Counted from the stretch's first letter, positions 24,648-33,475 are shown. The stretch: 64,000 nt of DNA from JBBQFI01 sp038321775 (GCA_038321775.1 JBBQFI010000005.1:124001-188000); one strand, 5' to 3'. The notes: generated by a model not told the origin, from the sequence alone. Numbers and translations: made by a program.

Positions 24648-27600
24648 ATGCCGCGAAATAATCAGCTCAAAAAGATTCTGCTCATAGGTTCGGGGCCAAT
24701 TGTCATTGGTCAGGGCTGCGAATTTGATTATTCCGGCGTGCAAGCCTGCAAAGCTCTGCGCGAAGAGGGCTACGAGGTCGTGCTCGTCAATTCCAATCCC
24801 GCCACCATTATGACGGATCCGGAATTTGCCGATCGGACCTACATCGAACCGATTACGCCGGAAGTGGTGGAGGCGATTCTCGAGCGTGAAAAACCGGATG
24901 CAATCCTCCCGACGATGGGCGGCCAGACCGCACTCAACGTCGCGATGGAATTGAATCGCAACGGCGCGCTCGCCCGGCATGGCGTGAAATTGATCGGTGC
25001 CAACGCTCAGGCGATCGCGAAAGGCGAAGATCGCCAGCTCTTCAAAGAAGCGATGTTGCGCATTGGTCTCGAGGTTCCGCGTTCCGGCATCGCGCGATCA
25101 ATTGCCGACGCGCACCGCGTCGCGCATGAAATCGGCACGCTCCCTTTGATTATTCGGCCCGCATTTACGCTCGGAGGTTCGGGCGGTGGCATCGCTTACA
25201 ATCTCGAAGAGCTCGAAACGATCGCCGCGAGCGGCCTTGCTTTATCGCCCGTCAGTGAAGTTTTGATCGAAGAATCGCTCGTCGGTTGGAAGGAATTCGA
25301 GATGGAAGTGATGCGCGATCACATGGACAACTGCGTCGTCATTTGTTCGATCGAGAACTTCGATCCGATGGGCGTGCATACGGGCGATTCCATCACCGTC
25401 GCTCCGGCGCAGACACTCTCGGACAAGGAATACCAACTGATGCGCGACGCGTCTTTCGCCGTCATCCGCGAGATTGGCGTCGAGACCGGTGGATCGAATA
25501 TTCAATTCGCGGTCAATCCCGAGAACGGACGAATGGTCGTGATTGAAATGAATCCGCGCGTCTCGCGTTCGTCTGCCCTCGCGTCGAAAGCGACGGGATT
25601 TCCGATCGCAAAAATCGCGGCCAAGCTCGCCGTTGGCTACACGCTCGATGAAATTCCGAACGACATCACGCGCGAAACGCCCGCCAGTTTCGAGCCGACG
25701 ATTGATTATTGCGTCGTGAAAGTGCCGCGTTTCACGTTCGAAAAATTTCCGCAGGCCGATGCGACCTTAACGACGCAAATGAAAAGCGTCGGCGAAGCGA
25801 TGGCGATCGGTCGCACGTTCAAAGAAGCGCTCCAGAAAGCGTTGCGCAGTCTGGAAATCAAACGCTTCGGATTTTGCGGAGATGGAAGGGAAAATCGAGT
25901 CGATCCCGAGACGCTTCGGCGCAAACTCGCGATCCCGAATTCCGATCGCATTTTCCACCTCGCACAGGCGCTGCAGGACGGAATGCCAATCGACGAGATT
26001 TACGAGCTCACAAAAATCGATCGCTGGTTTTTGCAAAACCTGAAACAGATCGTCGACGAATCAGCGAGCGATATGGGATTGCTCCGCGCGAAAAAGCTTG
26101 GATTTTCGGACAGACAAATTGCTCATCGAACCGGAATGGCGGAATTCGAGGTGCGCTCACAAAGAAAGGCCGCCGGAATTATTCCGACGTATCGACTGGT
26201 CGATACTTGCGCGGCGGAGTTTGAAGCTTACACGCCGTATTACTACTCGACATACGGAACCGAGAACGAAATTCGAGCGAGCACGAAGCGAAAAATCATG
26301 ATCCTGGGTGGCGGACCGAACCGCATCGGCCAGGGAATCGAGTTCGATTACTGCTGTGTGCACGCGGCTTTTGCGCTGCGCGAGCTAGGATTCGAAACCA
26401 TCATGGTGAATTCGAACCCGGAAACGGTTTCGACCGATTACGACACGAGCGGCAAACTCTACTTCGAGCCGCTTACGCTCGAGGACGTCCTCAACATTTA
26501 CGACCAGGAAAAGCCTGAGGGCGTGATCGTCCAGTTCGGCGGACAAACTCCGCTCAATCTCGCAATTGGATTGCGCGCGGAAGGCGTTCCCATCATCGGC
26601 ACGCAACCGGAAAGCATCGAGATGGCGGAAGATCGGAAGCTCTTCGCTGCGATGCTCGACAAACTCGGTTTGCGCCAAACTCCAAATGGAAGCGCGATCA
26701 ACGTCGAAGGCGCTGTCGCGATTGCACAAAAGATTGGCTACCCTGTGCTGGTGCGTCCGTCATTTGTTCTTGGTGGCCGCGCGATGGAGCTCGTTTACAA
26801 CGAAGAAGATTTGCAGCGCTACATGCAAAGCGCGATCGACGTTACGCCGGATCGACCGGTGTTGGTGGATCGATTTCTCGAAGACGCAATCGAAGTGGAT
26901 GTCGATTGTATCGCTGATGGCGAAACCGCGGTGATCGGCGCGATCATGGAACACATCGAGCAGGCTGGTATTCACAGCGGTGACAGCGCCTGCGTTATTC
27001 CGACGTTCTCGTTAGGCAAAAGTGTGCTGGAGGAAATTGCCGCCGCAACCAGGGCGATGGCGCGCGAATTGAAAGTGCGCGGTCTGATGAATGTGCAATT
27101 CGCGGTGAAAGGCACCGATGTTTATGTACTGGAGGTTAATCCGCGCGCGTCGCGCACGGTGCCATTTGTGAGCAAAGCGATCGGGGTTCCGCTGGCCAAG
27201 CTCGCGGCAAAAGTGATGACGGGAAAAACATTGCAAGAACTTGGGTTCACAAAAGAAATCATCCCCGAACATTTTTCGGTGAAGGAAGCGGTCTTTCCCT
27301 ATTTGCGTTATCAGGGCATGGATATTTCGTTGGGGCCGGAAATGAAATCGACGGGCGAAGTGATGGGGATCGACGCCGATCTCGGGCTGGCCTTCGCCAA
27401 GTCGCAAATGGCCGCGCCACCTCCGTTACCGAAAGGCGGAAATGTTTTCATCAGCGTGAAAGACAGCGACAAAGAAGCGGTTATTCCGTTGGCGCGACAA
27501 TTTATCGAGATCGGTTTCGGAATCATCGCGACATCGGGAACGGCAGCAACGTTGCAAGCGGCCGGAGTAGCGGTGCAGAAGGTCTTCAAGCTGCGCGAAG

Positions 27601-27881
27601 GCCGGCCCGACGTTTTCGATCGCGTCATCAACGGCGATATTAATTTCATCATCAACACGCCGAGCGGAAAAATTCCGCGTGAAGATGAGGTGACGATTCG
27701 TAATGCGTCGCTCGCAAAAAAAATCCCGATCATGACGACGATCCGCGCAGCCCAAGCGAGTTTGAATGGCATTCGTTCGCTGCAAAAAAATCCTGTGCGC
27801 GTAAAAAGTTTGCAGGAGTATCACCCCACACGTAAGGAGCACGTGACATCCGCGGCCATCCGTGCCACAGGTCGAAGATGA
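24648..27881 (+). CDS. carB: Carbamoyl-phosphate synthase large subunit
   Basis: This 1077-residue enzyme makes carbamoyl phosphate from bicarbonate, ATP and glutamine-derived ammonia for arginine and pyrimidine synthesis. It has two homologous halves, each with an ATP-grasp domain: KKILLIGSGPIVIGQGCEFDYSG at the start and RKIMILGGGPNRIGQGIEFDYCC near residue 548. NPRVSRSSALASKATG and NPRASRTVPFVSKAIG are the metal-binding loops. The C-terminal MGS-like allosteric domain is at about 945-1077. carA is not in the window. The stop overlaps the next start (ATGA). Confidence 0.98.
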   Translation: MPRNNQLKKILLIGSGPIVIGQGCEFDYSGVQACKALREEGYEVVLVNSNPATIMTDPEFADRTYIEPITPEVVEAILEREKPDAILPTMGGQTALNVAMELNRNGALARHGVKLIGANAQAIAKGEDRQLFKEAMLRIGLEVPRSGIARSIADAHRVAHEIGTLPLIIRPAFTLGGSGGGIAYNLEELETIAASGLALSPVSEVLIEESLVGWKEFEMEVMRDHMDNCVVICSIENFDPMGVHTGDSITVAPAQTLSDKEYQLMRDASFAVIREIGVETGGSNIQFAVNPENGRMVVIEMNPRVSRSSALASKATGFPIAKIAAKLAVGYTLDEIPNDITRETPASFEPTIDYCVVKVPRFTFEKFPQADATLTTQMKSVGEAMAIGRTFKEALQKALRSLEIKRFGFCGDGRENRVDPETLRRKLAIPNSDRIFHLAQALQDGMPIDEIYELTKIDRWFLQNLKQIVDESASDMGLLRAKKLGFSDRQIAHRTGMAEFEVRSQRKAAGIIPTYRLVDTCAAEFEAYTPYYYSTYGTENEIRASTKRKIMILGGGPNRIGQGIEFDYCCVHAAFALRELGFETIMVNSNPETVSTDYDTSGKLYFEPLTLEDVLNIYDQEKPEGVIVQFGGQTPLNLAIGLRAEGVPIIGTQPESIEMAEDRKLFAAMLDKLGLRQTPNGSAINVEGAVAIAQKIGYPVLVRPSFVLGGRAMELVYNEEDLQRYMQSAIDVTPDRPVLVDRFLEDAIEVDVDCIADGETAVIGAIMEHIEQAGIHSGDSACVIPTFSLGKSVLEEIAAATRAMARELKVRGLMNVQFAVKGTDVYVLEVNPRASRTVPFVSKAIGVPLAKLAAKVMTGKTLQELGFTKEIIPEHFSVKEAVFPYLRYQGMDISLGPEMKSTGEVMGIDADLGLAFAKSQMAAPPPLPKGGNVFISVKDSDKEAVIPLARQFIEIGFGIIATSGTAATLQAAGVAVQKVFKLREGRPDVFDRVINGDINFIINTPSGKIPREDEVTIRNASLAKKIPIMTTIRAAQASLNGIRSLQKNPVRVKSLQEYHPTRKEHVTSAAIRATGRR

Positions 27882-28483
27882 AACGGACTTTGTTCTGTTG
27901 CTTGTTGGGATTAGCGCTCGGCCTGACTCAGGCCCGCAGCCAGGAAACGAAAGACACACCTTCCATGAATGATTCGAAAAAAGAAGTAGCGGTCATCAAA
28001 ACGACCGAGGGCGAAATGGTCTGCGAACTATGGCCCGATGTTGCACCGAAAACGGTGGAGAATTTCAAGAAACTGGCGAACTCCGGTTTTTATGACGGCA
28101 CTGCGTTTCATCGCATCATCAAGGATTTTATGGTGCAGGGCGGCGATCCGCTGACGAAGGATCCAACAAAAGCGAATCGCTTCGGCACAGGCGGTCCGGG
28201 TTATTCGGTTAAGGCCGAATTCAACGATCGTCCGCATGAACGCGGCGTCCTCTCGATGGCGCGTTCAGCTGATCCGGATTCCGCGGGCAGCCAGTTTTTC
28301 ATCTGTCTCGCACGCGTGGCTCATCTCGATCATCAATACACGGCGTTCGGAAAATTAATTAAAGGCGACGATGTGCTGACGAAACTCGGAGACACGCCAG
28401 TCGGTGGGCCGGACCGAAGTTCGCCGATAGACCGCGTTGGGGTTGAAAGCATCAAGGTCGTCCCGGCGGATTCGGTAAAGTAA
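27878..28483 (+). CDS. Exported cyclophilin-type peptidyl-prolyl isomerase
   Basis: The product is 201 residues. A signal peptide (MKRTLFCCLLGLALGLTQARS) suggests periplasmic location. The cyclophilin domain shows FHRIIKDFMVQGGDP (catalytic Arg in FHR), the GxxxxGPGYSVKAEF region, LSMARSADPDSAGSQFFICL and LDHQYTAFGKLIKGDDVL. It catalyses cis-trans isomerisation of prolyl bonds. It is translationally coupled to carB on one side and to aguB on the other, though the three functions are unrelated. Confidence 0.94.
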   Translation: MKRTLFCCLLGLALGLTQARSQETKDTPSMNDSKKEVAVIKTTEGEMVCELWPDVAPKTVENFKKLANSGFYDGTAFHRIIKDFMVQGGDPLTKDPTKANRFGTGGPGYSVKAEFNDRPHERGVLSMARSADPDSAGSQFFICLARVAHLDHQYTAFGKLIKGDDVLTKLGDTPVGGPDRSSPIDRVGVESIKVVPADSVK

Positions 28484-29367
28484 TGGCGCAGGCAAGCTCG
28501 CGCGTCGCACTCGTGCAGATGCAGTGCGGGGTCGAGCCTGAGAAAAATCTCGCGAAAGCGATCGAACGGATTCGCGATGCCGCGAAGCAGGGCGCAGACA
28601 TTGTTTGTCTGCCCGAACTTTTTCGCTCGCAATATTTTTGCCAATCGGAAGATCACGCCAACTTCGCGCTGGCAGAAGAAATACCGGGACCGACGACCGA
28701 TTCGTTAGGCAAACTTGCCGCCGAGCTGGAAGTTGTGATCATCGCATCACTTTTTGAGAAACGCGGCGCCGGTCTTTACCACAACACGGCGGCGATCATC
28801 GATACGAATGGAAAACTGCTCGGGCGTTATCGAAAGATGCACATTCCCGACGATCCGCTGTATCACGAGAAGTTTTATTTTGCGCCCGGCGATCTCGGTT
28901 TTCGCAACTGGCCAACTTCGCGCGGGAATATCGGCGTCTGCGTTTGCTGGGATCAATGGTACCCGGAAGCGGCACGCCTGACTGCCTTGGCCGGCGCGGA
29001 GATTTTATTGTATCCGACTGCGATCGGCTGGCATCCCGGGGAAAAAAAACAATACGGCGCCGCGCAACATTCCGCTTGGGAAACGATTCAGCGCAGTCAC
29101 GCCATTGCGAATGGTTGTTTTGTTGCGGTAGCGAACCGCGTTGGCCTCGAACAGCCCGTTGGCGGTGAGGGAATCGAATTTTGGGGACAAAGTTTTATCA
29201 CGGCGCCGAGTGGAGAAATCATTGCCAAAGGCAGTGTCGACAAAGAAGAACTCGTGATCGCCGACATCGAATGGAAACGCGTCGACGAACACCGCACGCA
29301 TTGGCCGTTTCTGCGCGATCGACGCATCGATGCGTATGCCGACATTCAAAAGCGAATGATCGACTGA
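28483..29367 (+). CDS. aguB: N-carbamoylputrescine amidase-type nitrilase
   Basis: This 294-residue carbon-nitrogen hydrolase has the Glu-Lys-Cys triad visible in LPELFRSQYFC (Glu), YRKMHIPDDPLYHEKFYF (Lys) and GVCVCWDQWYPE (Cys). The PDDP-x-YHEKFYFxPGD block and the overall match favour AguB, which converts N-carbamoylputrescine to putrescine. An agmatine deiminase partner gene is not adjacent. The start ATG overlaps the cyclophilin stop (TAATG). A TCGTTAGGC motif encodes SLG at 28702. Confidence 0.9.
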   Translation: MAQASSRVALVQMQCGVEPEKNLAKAIERIRDAAKQGADIVCLPELFRSQYFCQSEDHANFALAEEIPGPTTDSLGKLAAELEVVIIASLFEKRGAGLYHNTAAIIDTNGKLLGRYRKMHIPDDPLYHEKFYFAPGDLGFRNWPTSRGNIGVCVCWDQWYPEAARLTALAGAEILLYPTAIGWHPGEKKQYGAAQHSAWETIQRSHAIANGCFVAVANRVGLEQPVGGEGIEFWGQSFITAPSGEIIAKGSVDKEELVIADIEWKRVDEHRTHWPFLRDRRIDAYADIQKRMID

Positions 29368-29375
29368 TTTCCGCC

Positions 29376-29434
29376 AAGGTGGGAGCGGCCTTAGCGCCGC
29401 GATTGTCGGGACACTGAGATCCCTACCACATTGG
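29376..29434. repeat. Palindromic interspersed repeat, family 2, copy A
   Basis: The sequence GTGGGAGCGGCCTTAGCGCC is mirrored by GTGGTAGGGATCTCAGTGTC on the opposite strand. The same sequence type is found at 33021-33083. It lies in the gap between aguB and sodC. Confidence 0.7.
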
Positions 29435-29500
29435 CTTTGTTCTCACGCACAAGGCGACGGCTTCAATTTTACTGCAGGATATGCGGGTGTAGTTTCCTGT

Positions 29501-30034
29501 ATGAAACGAAATCTCTTTCCCACATTTGTCGTAGCGGCCGCTGCGATTTTCCTGATCAGCTTCACGACTGCGATCGCGCAGGAACCGACCAAAGCGATCG
29601 CCGTTCTGCATCCAACTAAAGGCAGCAAAGTCGAAGGCACGGTTACGTTCACGAAAAGCGGCGATGAAATGAAAGTTGTCGCGGACGTGACTGGACTGAC
29701 TCCGGGCAAACACGGTTTCCACATTCACGAATTCGGCGATTGCTCTTCACCCGACGGAAAATCTACGGGCGGACATTTCAATCCCACGAAGGCCGTGCAT
29801 GCCGGACATGATGCAATGCCGCGTCACGTCGGCGATATCGGCAACATCGAAGCGGATAGCTCAGGGAAAGCGCATCTTGAGTTGACCGACAAGATGATGA
29901 CGATGAGCGGGGAGAATTCGATCATCGGTCACGGATTGATCGTTCACGAAAAAGCCGACGATCTAAAAACTCAACCGACGGGCGATGCGGGCGGGCGCGT
30001 TGCCTGCGGAGTAATCGGCATCGCCAAGCCGTAA
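29501..30034 (+). CDS. sodC: Cu-Zn superoxide dismutase
   Basis: This 177-residue periplasmic enzyme dismutates superoxide. A signal peptide (LFPTFVVAAAAIFLISFTTAIA) precedes the domain. Copper/zinc ligands are seen in HGFHIHEFGDCSSPDG, STGGHFNP, HVGDIGNI and IIGHGLIVHEKADD. The disulfide partner is in GGRVACGVIGIAK. The start ATG 29501 begins the signal peptide. It is preceded by the family 2 repeat. Confidence 0.95.
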   Translation: MKRNLFPTFVVAAAAIFLISFTTAIAQEPTKAIAVLHPTKGSKVEGTVTFTKSGDEMKVVADVTGLTPGKHGFHIHEFGDCSSPDGKSTGGHFNPTKAVHAGHDAMPRHVGDIGNIEADSSGKAHLELTDKMMTMSGENSIIGHGLIVHEKADDLKTQPTGDAGGRVACGVIGIAKP

Positions 30035-30077
30035 TCGCTTATTCAAGGGGGTCGCAGGCGCGGCCGAAAATATTCCG

Positions 30078-31109
30078 ATGAATTTGATGACGCTAAGCGA
30101 GATCCGGAAAGCTGCACAGAACGGTTCAGTGCGCGGGCGCGTTCACGTCCAGGTGGAATCCGCGGCGGCAAAAATGACCCGCGAGCAAAAGCCGTTTTGC
30201 GAACTCACTCTGGCCGATGCGCGCGATCGAATGACGTTGCGAGTCTGGAGCGATCATCCGGAATATCAGGCGTGCGGTTCGTTGCCGGTCGGCGATTTCA
30301 TCGAGCTCACCGGCGAATTCAATCAACACCAGCAATTCGGTTTGGAAGCGCGGCCGAACTGGAAAGTGCGATCGCTCAACGAGCAGGAAACTTCGGAGCT
30401 GTTGCAGGGTCCCGCCGATTTGCGCGCGAAACAATCTGCGGATTGGGATTACCTCCAGGCTGCAGTGAAGCGAATCTCGGATCCGCGTCTCCATTCGTTA
30501 GGCGAAACGTTCCTTAACGAGTGGGGAGATCGTTTTCGTCGTTCCGCCGCCGCACGCAGTTATCATCATGCGCGGCGCGGTGGGCTTCTTGAACACACCG
30601 CGCAAATGATGCGGCTCGCGAATGCGATCGCGCCATTGTATACGCCGTTAAATCTCGATCTGCTCATCGCTGGAATTTTGTTCCACGATTCGGGCAAACT
30701 GTGGGAAAACCATTTACCGGAAACCGGCTTCACCATGGCCTACGATGAGCGCGGCGAACTAATCGGTCACATTTCGATCGGACTCGAGCTCGTCAATTCG
30801 CTCTGGCGCAATCTGCAGTCGCCGGAAAATCTCGACGCTTGGAAAGATCTTGTTCCCGCGTCGGAAGATGTGCGTCTGCATCTGTTGCATTTGATCGGCG
30901 CGCACCACGGCGAGATGCAACTCGGTTCGCCCGTCTACCCGAAAACGCCGGAGGCAATGGCGCTGCATTACATCGATAATCTCGATGCGCGGCTGGAAAT
31001 GTTTTTTGCCGGTTACCTGACGGCAAAACCTTTGGCAGCGCGTGTTTTCGATCGCGTCCGCCCATTACCGGGAAATTTGATCAAGCCGCTGGAAAAATTT
31101 TCTGGGTAG
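30078..31109 (+). CDS. HD-domain protein with N-terminal OB fold, YhaM-like
   Basis: The product is 343 residues. The N-terminal about 110 residues resemble an OB-fold nucleic-acid-binding domain (KPFCELTLADARDRMTLRVW, GDFIELTGEF). An HD phosphohydrolase domain follows: HHARRGGLLEHTAQM, ILFHDSGKLWENH, LLHLIGAHHGEMQLGSPVYPKTPEAMALHYIDNLDA. This order matches the 3'-5' exoribonuclease YhaM family. The last codons and the TAG stop (31107-31109) fall in the terminal repeat of an inverted-repeat element, so the original C-terminus may have been altered. Confidence 0.88.
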   Translation: MNLMTLSEIRKAAQNGSVRGRVHVQVESAAAKMTREQKPFCELTLADARDRMTLRVWSDHPEYQACGSLPVGDFIELTGEFNQHQQFGLEARPNWKVRSLNEQETSELLQGPADLRAKQSADWDYLQAAVKRISDPRLHSLGETFLNEWGDRFRRSAAARSYHHARRGGLLEHTAQMMRLANAIAPLYTPLNLDLLIAGILFHDSGKLWENHLPETGFTMAYDERGELIGHISIGLELVNSLWRNLQSPENLDAWKDLVPASEDVRLHLLHLIGAHHGEMQLGSPVYPKTPEAMALHYIDNLDARLEMFFAGYLTAKPLAARVFDRVRPLPGNLIKPLEKFSG

Positions 31110-31239
31110 CGCACGCGTCTCGCGTGTGGGCGATGGCGTCCCGCATCGCGAACTTTCTTTGAACGGCAGTTCCGAGCGGGATCTGGAAGACTGTTCCGGC
31201 GAGACGCCGCAACCAACACGCGAGACGCGTGCGCTACCC
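31104..31239. repeat. Palindromic MITE/REP-like element, copy B
   Basis: The element is 136 bases with perfect 24-base terminal inverted repeats (31104-31127 and 31216-31239), beginning GGGTAGCGCACG. The GGGTAG at each end supplies the TAG stop of both flanking convergent genes. The interior and ends resemble copy A at 16989-17117. The folded transcript could also act as a shared terminator. Confidence 0.85.
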
Positions 31240-32025
31240 AATCCTTCGCTTTGCTTCCGCGAGATAACTTTCGTCGATCTCGAACCCGACGAATCTGCCG
31301 ACGCTGCAACGTCGCGCCGCGATCGCTGAATTTCCGATGCCGAGAAATGGATCGAGCATGGCGAGGTTTTTCCGGGCGCCGTGCAGACGAATGCAATTCT
31401 CCGCTAACTCGACCGGAAACGTCGCTGGATGCGGACGATCTTTGTCGCGTCGACCGATCGTTTTGTAAGGAATAAACCAGGTGTTGCCACGACAACGCCG
31501 ATCGCGACCGCGCGTGTGGTTCCAACGCGCGATGTTGCTTTTGTCCGCATACGGAACGCCGAGAGCAAGGCGATCGATCGGTGTTTGGCCCGTCGGCGTA
31601 AGATGGAAAATGTATTCGTGACAATCGTTCAGGAAACGATGCGAACTGATCGGCTTGAAATGGCCGCGCGAAATAACTGTGCCTTTCTCATCTTCAATCG
31701 AAATCGCTTTGATCCAGTGAATCGTATTCTGCAAACAGAACAAATCGCGCAATTGCAGAGCGAGTTCGTGCGGCAACATCGGATTCGATGGCGACGCTCC
31801 GAGATTGAGAAAGAACGAACCTTCAGGCTTCAACAGGCGATGAAGTTCCGTTGCCCATTGCACGCACCAGCGGAGATAATCGTCTCGCTTGCCGCGATCG
31901 AAATATTTTCCGTAAACAATTCCGAGATTGTACGGCGGTGAGGTGACGACGAGATCGATCGATCGCGTTTTTAACTTCGACATCCCATCGAGACAATCGC
32001 CACGGCGAAGATCGAATTTGGTCAT
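31234..32025 (-). CDS. Orphan site-specific DNA methyltransferase, beta class
   Basis: The product is about 263 residues. The catalytic motif IV is TSPPYN, near residue 30 and ahead of the SAM-binding motif LDPFLGIGNSAIAA, which lies near the C-terminus: the permuted order of beta-class amino-methyltransferases that make N4-methylcytosine or N6-methyladenine. No restriction gene is adjacent. The frame continues upstream to 32190, but those codons read through a common intergenic repeat, so ATG 32025 (MTKFDLRRGDCLDGM) is the real start. The TAG stop lies in the repeat element at 31104-31239. Confidence 0.87.
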   Translation of the reverse strand: MTKFDLRRGDCLDGMSKLKTRSIDLVVTSPPYNLGIVYGKYFDRGKRDDYLRWCVQWATELHRLLKPEGSFFLNLGASPSNPMLPHELALQLRDLFCLQNTIHWIKAISIEDEKGTVISRGHFKPISSHRFLNDCHEYIFHLTPTGQTPIDRLALGVPYADKSNIARWNHTRGRDRRCRGNTWFIPYKTIGRRDKDRPHPATFPVELAENCIRLHGARKNLAMLDPFLGIGNSAIAARRCSVGRFVGFEIDESYLAEAKRRIG

Positions 32026-32059
32026 ATGCAAATAATCCACCCGCCACGAATCATTGGGA

Positions 32060-32136
32060 TCATCCTGAGCGAAGCGAAGGACCTCACGAGCGTCCCCCGA
32101 AATTTCGCGAGGTCCCTCGCTCACGCTCGGGATGAC
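32060..32136. repeat. Palindromic interspersed repeat, family 3
   Basis: TCATCCTGAGCGAAGCGAAG and GACCTC on the left are mirrored by GAGGTCCCTCGCTCACGCTC and GGGATGA on the right, with imperfect pairing. This sequence type is widespread between genes in several soil phyla. Read in frame it gives the spurious IPSVSEGPRE and LRFAQDD peptides upstream of the methyltransferase. Confidence 0.75.
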
Positions 32137-32210
32137 GGCACACTTTGCGTGAGCGTCCTTTGATGTACAACTGAATTCGCAGTCGTACAAGAAATCGTTA
32201 TTTTAGGAAC

Positions 32211-33011
32211 ATGGCCGACAAACCTTCGAAGCTGCGCATCGCGGATCGCGAGTTCACTTCGCGATTGCTTGTCGGTACCGGCAAATTCGCTTCAAACGAA
32301 TTGATGCGCGATGCGCTCGAAGCGAGCGGAACGGAGCTCGTCACAGTTGCACTGCGCCGGGCCGATCTGTCCGGGAAGCACGATCCCTTCGCGAACATTC
32401 TCGAATTCATCGATCCAAAACGCTTTCTCCTTTTGCCGAACACGAGCGGCGCGCGCAACGCCGAGGAAGCCGTGCGACTGGCGCGTCTCGCCGCGACTGC
32501 TGGTTTGCCGACCTGGATAAAACTCGAGATTCATCCCGATCCGCGTTATCTCCTGCCCGATCCGGTAGAAACTTTGGCCGCGGCTGAAATACTCGTGAAA
32601 GAGGGGTTCACAGTTTTGCCTTACATCAATGCCGATCCGGTTCTCGCGAAACGATTGCAGGATGTCGGCACCGCCACCGTCATGCCGCTTGGTTCACCGA
32701 TCGGCAGCAATCGCGGCATCGAGACGCGCGCGCAAATCGAAATCATCATTGAGCAGGCGACCGTGCCGGTTGTTGTCGATGCCGGGCTCGGCGCTCCGAG
32801 TCAGGCGGCCGAAGCGATGGAGATGGGCGCAGATGCGGTGTTGGTAAATACAGCGATCGCGATTGCGGCCGATCCAAGTCGAATGGCGCATGCGTTCCGT
32901 AAAGCGGTCGAAGCTGGGCGCGAAGCGTACGAGATCGGATTGGCGCAAGCAATTCGCGGCGCAGCAGCCACGAGTCCACTTACGGGAATTTTCTCCGAGC
33001 CTCGCAACTAA
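32211..33011 (+). CDS. thiG: Thiazole synthase
   Basis: The 266-residue TIM-barrel enzyme builds the thiazole phosphate of thiamine from deoxyxylulose phosphate, ThiS-thiocarboxylate and dehydroglycine. FTSRLLVGTGKF opens it. The Schiff-base Lys is in WIKLEIHPDPRYLLPD. VMPLGSPIGSNRGI and the phosphate-binding VVVDAGLGAPSQAAEAMEMGADAVLVNTAIA follow. It is alone here, without thiS, thiH/thiO or thiF. It diverges from the DNA methyltransferase gene across the family 3 repeat. Confidence 0.96.
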   Translation: MADKPSKLRIADREFTSRLLVGTGKFASNELMRDALEASGTELVTVALRRADLSGKHDPFANILEFIDPKRFLLLPNTSGARNAEEAVRLARLAATAGLPTWIKLEIHPDPRYLLPDPVETLAAAEILVKEGFTVLPYINADPVLAKRLQDVGTATVMPLGSPIGSNRGIETRAQIEIIIEQATVPVVVDAGLGAPSQAAEAMEMGADAVLVNTAIAIAADPSRMAHAFRKAVEAGREAYEIGLAQAIRGAAATSPLTGIFSEPRN

Positions 33012-33020
33012 GTCTTCAAA

Positions 33021-33083
33021 ATGTGGGAGCGGCCTCAGTGCCGCGACGACCGGAAGATCGGGACACTAAGGTCCCTCCCACAT
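33021..33083. repeat. Palindromic interspersed repeat, family 2, copy B
   Basis: The outer ends ATGTGGGAG (33021-33029) and CTCCCACAT (33075-33083) are perfectly complementary. The interior GCGGCCTCAGTGCCGCG and GGGACACTAAGGTCC matches copy A at 29376-29434. It separates thiG from the convergent small gene. Confidence 0.78.
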
Positions 33084-33090
33084 TGTCGAA

Positions 33091-33315
33091 CTACAGCGGT
33101 TTGAAATGAATTCCGGCGTCTTTGTAAAATTCGATCTGACGTCCGCCGACGCGCCTAACGACACGCCATCCGCGTTTGAGCGCGAAATCATTTAACTCCG
33201 CAGCCGAAAGAGCGCGCGCCACGCGCAATTCGCTCGGATGCGTCACGAAATATTCCGGTTTCGCCGCGAGCACGCGTTCGATTTTTCCGGCAAGAGCCGG
33301 CAAGTCGGGATGCAT
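33091..33315 (-). CDS. Small conserved-looking soluble protein, unknown
   Basis: The product is 74 residues from ATG 33315. It contains an amphipathic helix (LPALAGKIERVLAAKPEYFV), LSAAELNDFALKRGW and a beta-rich end (WRVVRRVGGRQIEFYKDAGIHF). The composition is protein-like and codon positions look coherent. It starts one base after the stop of another small minus-strand frame (TAAGATG), suggesting coupling. It contains a GCCTAACGA motif on the plus strand (33153-33161). No family is assigned. Confidence 0.6.
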   Translation of the reverse strand: MHPDLPALAGKIERVLAAKPEYFVTHPSELRVARALSAAELNDFALKRGWRVVRRVGGRQIEFYKDAGIHFKPL

Positions 33316-33316
33316 C

Positions 33317-33475
33317 TTAGAAATCTCTGTTTTCGCTCGCGGGTTGGGTCTTGCGCGAGAGCAGACTCGGATCGGGCGGCACTTTGAATTTTCGATTCAA
33401 TTTCTGGCCAAGCGCTTGCGCCGCTTTCTCATGCGGAGTTGGACCACGCGTGGCCGGTTTCTCTAATTTTCGCAC
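33317..33475 (-). CDS. Small basic protein, uncertain
   Basis: The product is about 52 residues if it starts at GTG 33475 (the frame remains open to a TTG at 33541). It is basic and polar: RKLEKPATRGPTPHEKAAQALGQKLNRKFKVPPDPSLLSRK. Its stop is one base before the ATG of the next small gene. It is supported only by this tight junction and by protein-like composition. Its upstream end abuts the divergent LOR/SDH gene. Confidence 0.4.
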   Translation of the reverse strand: MRKLEKPATRGPTPHEKAAQALGQKLNRKFKVPPDPSLLSRKTQPASENRDF

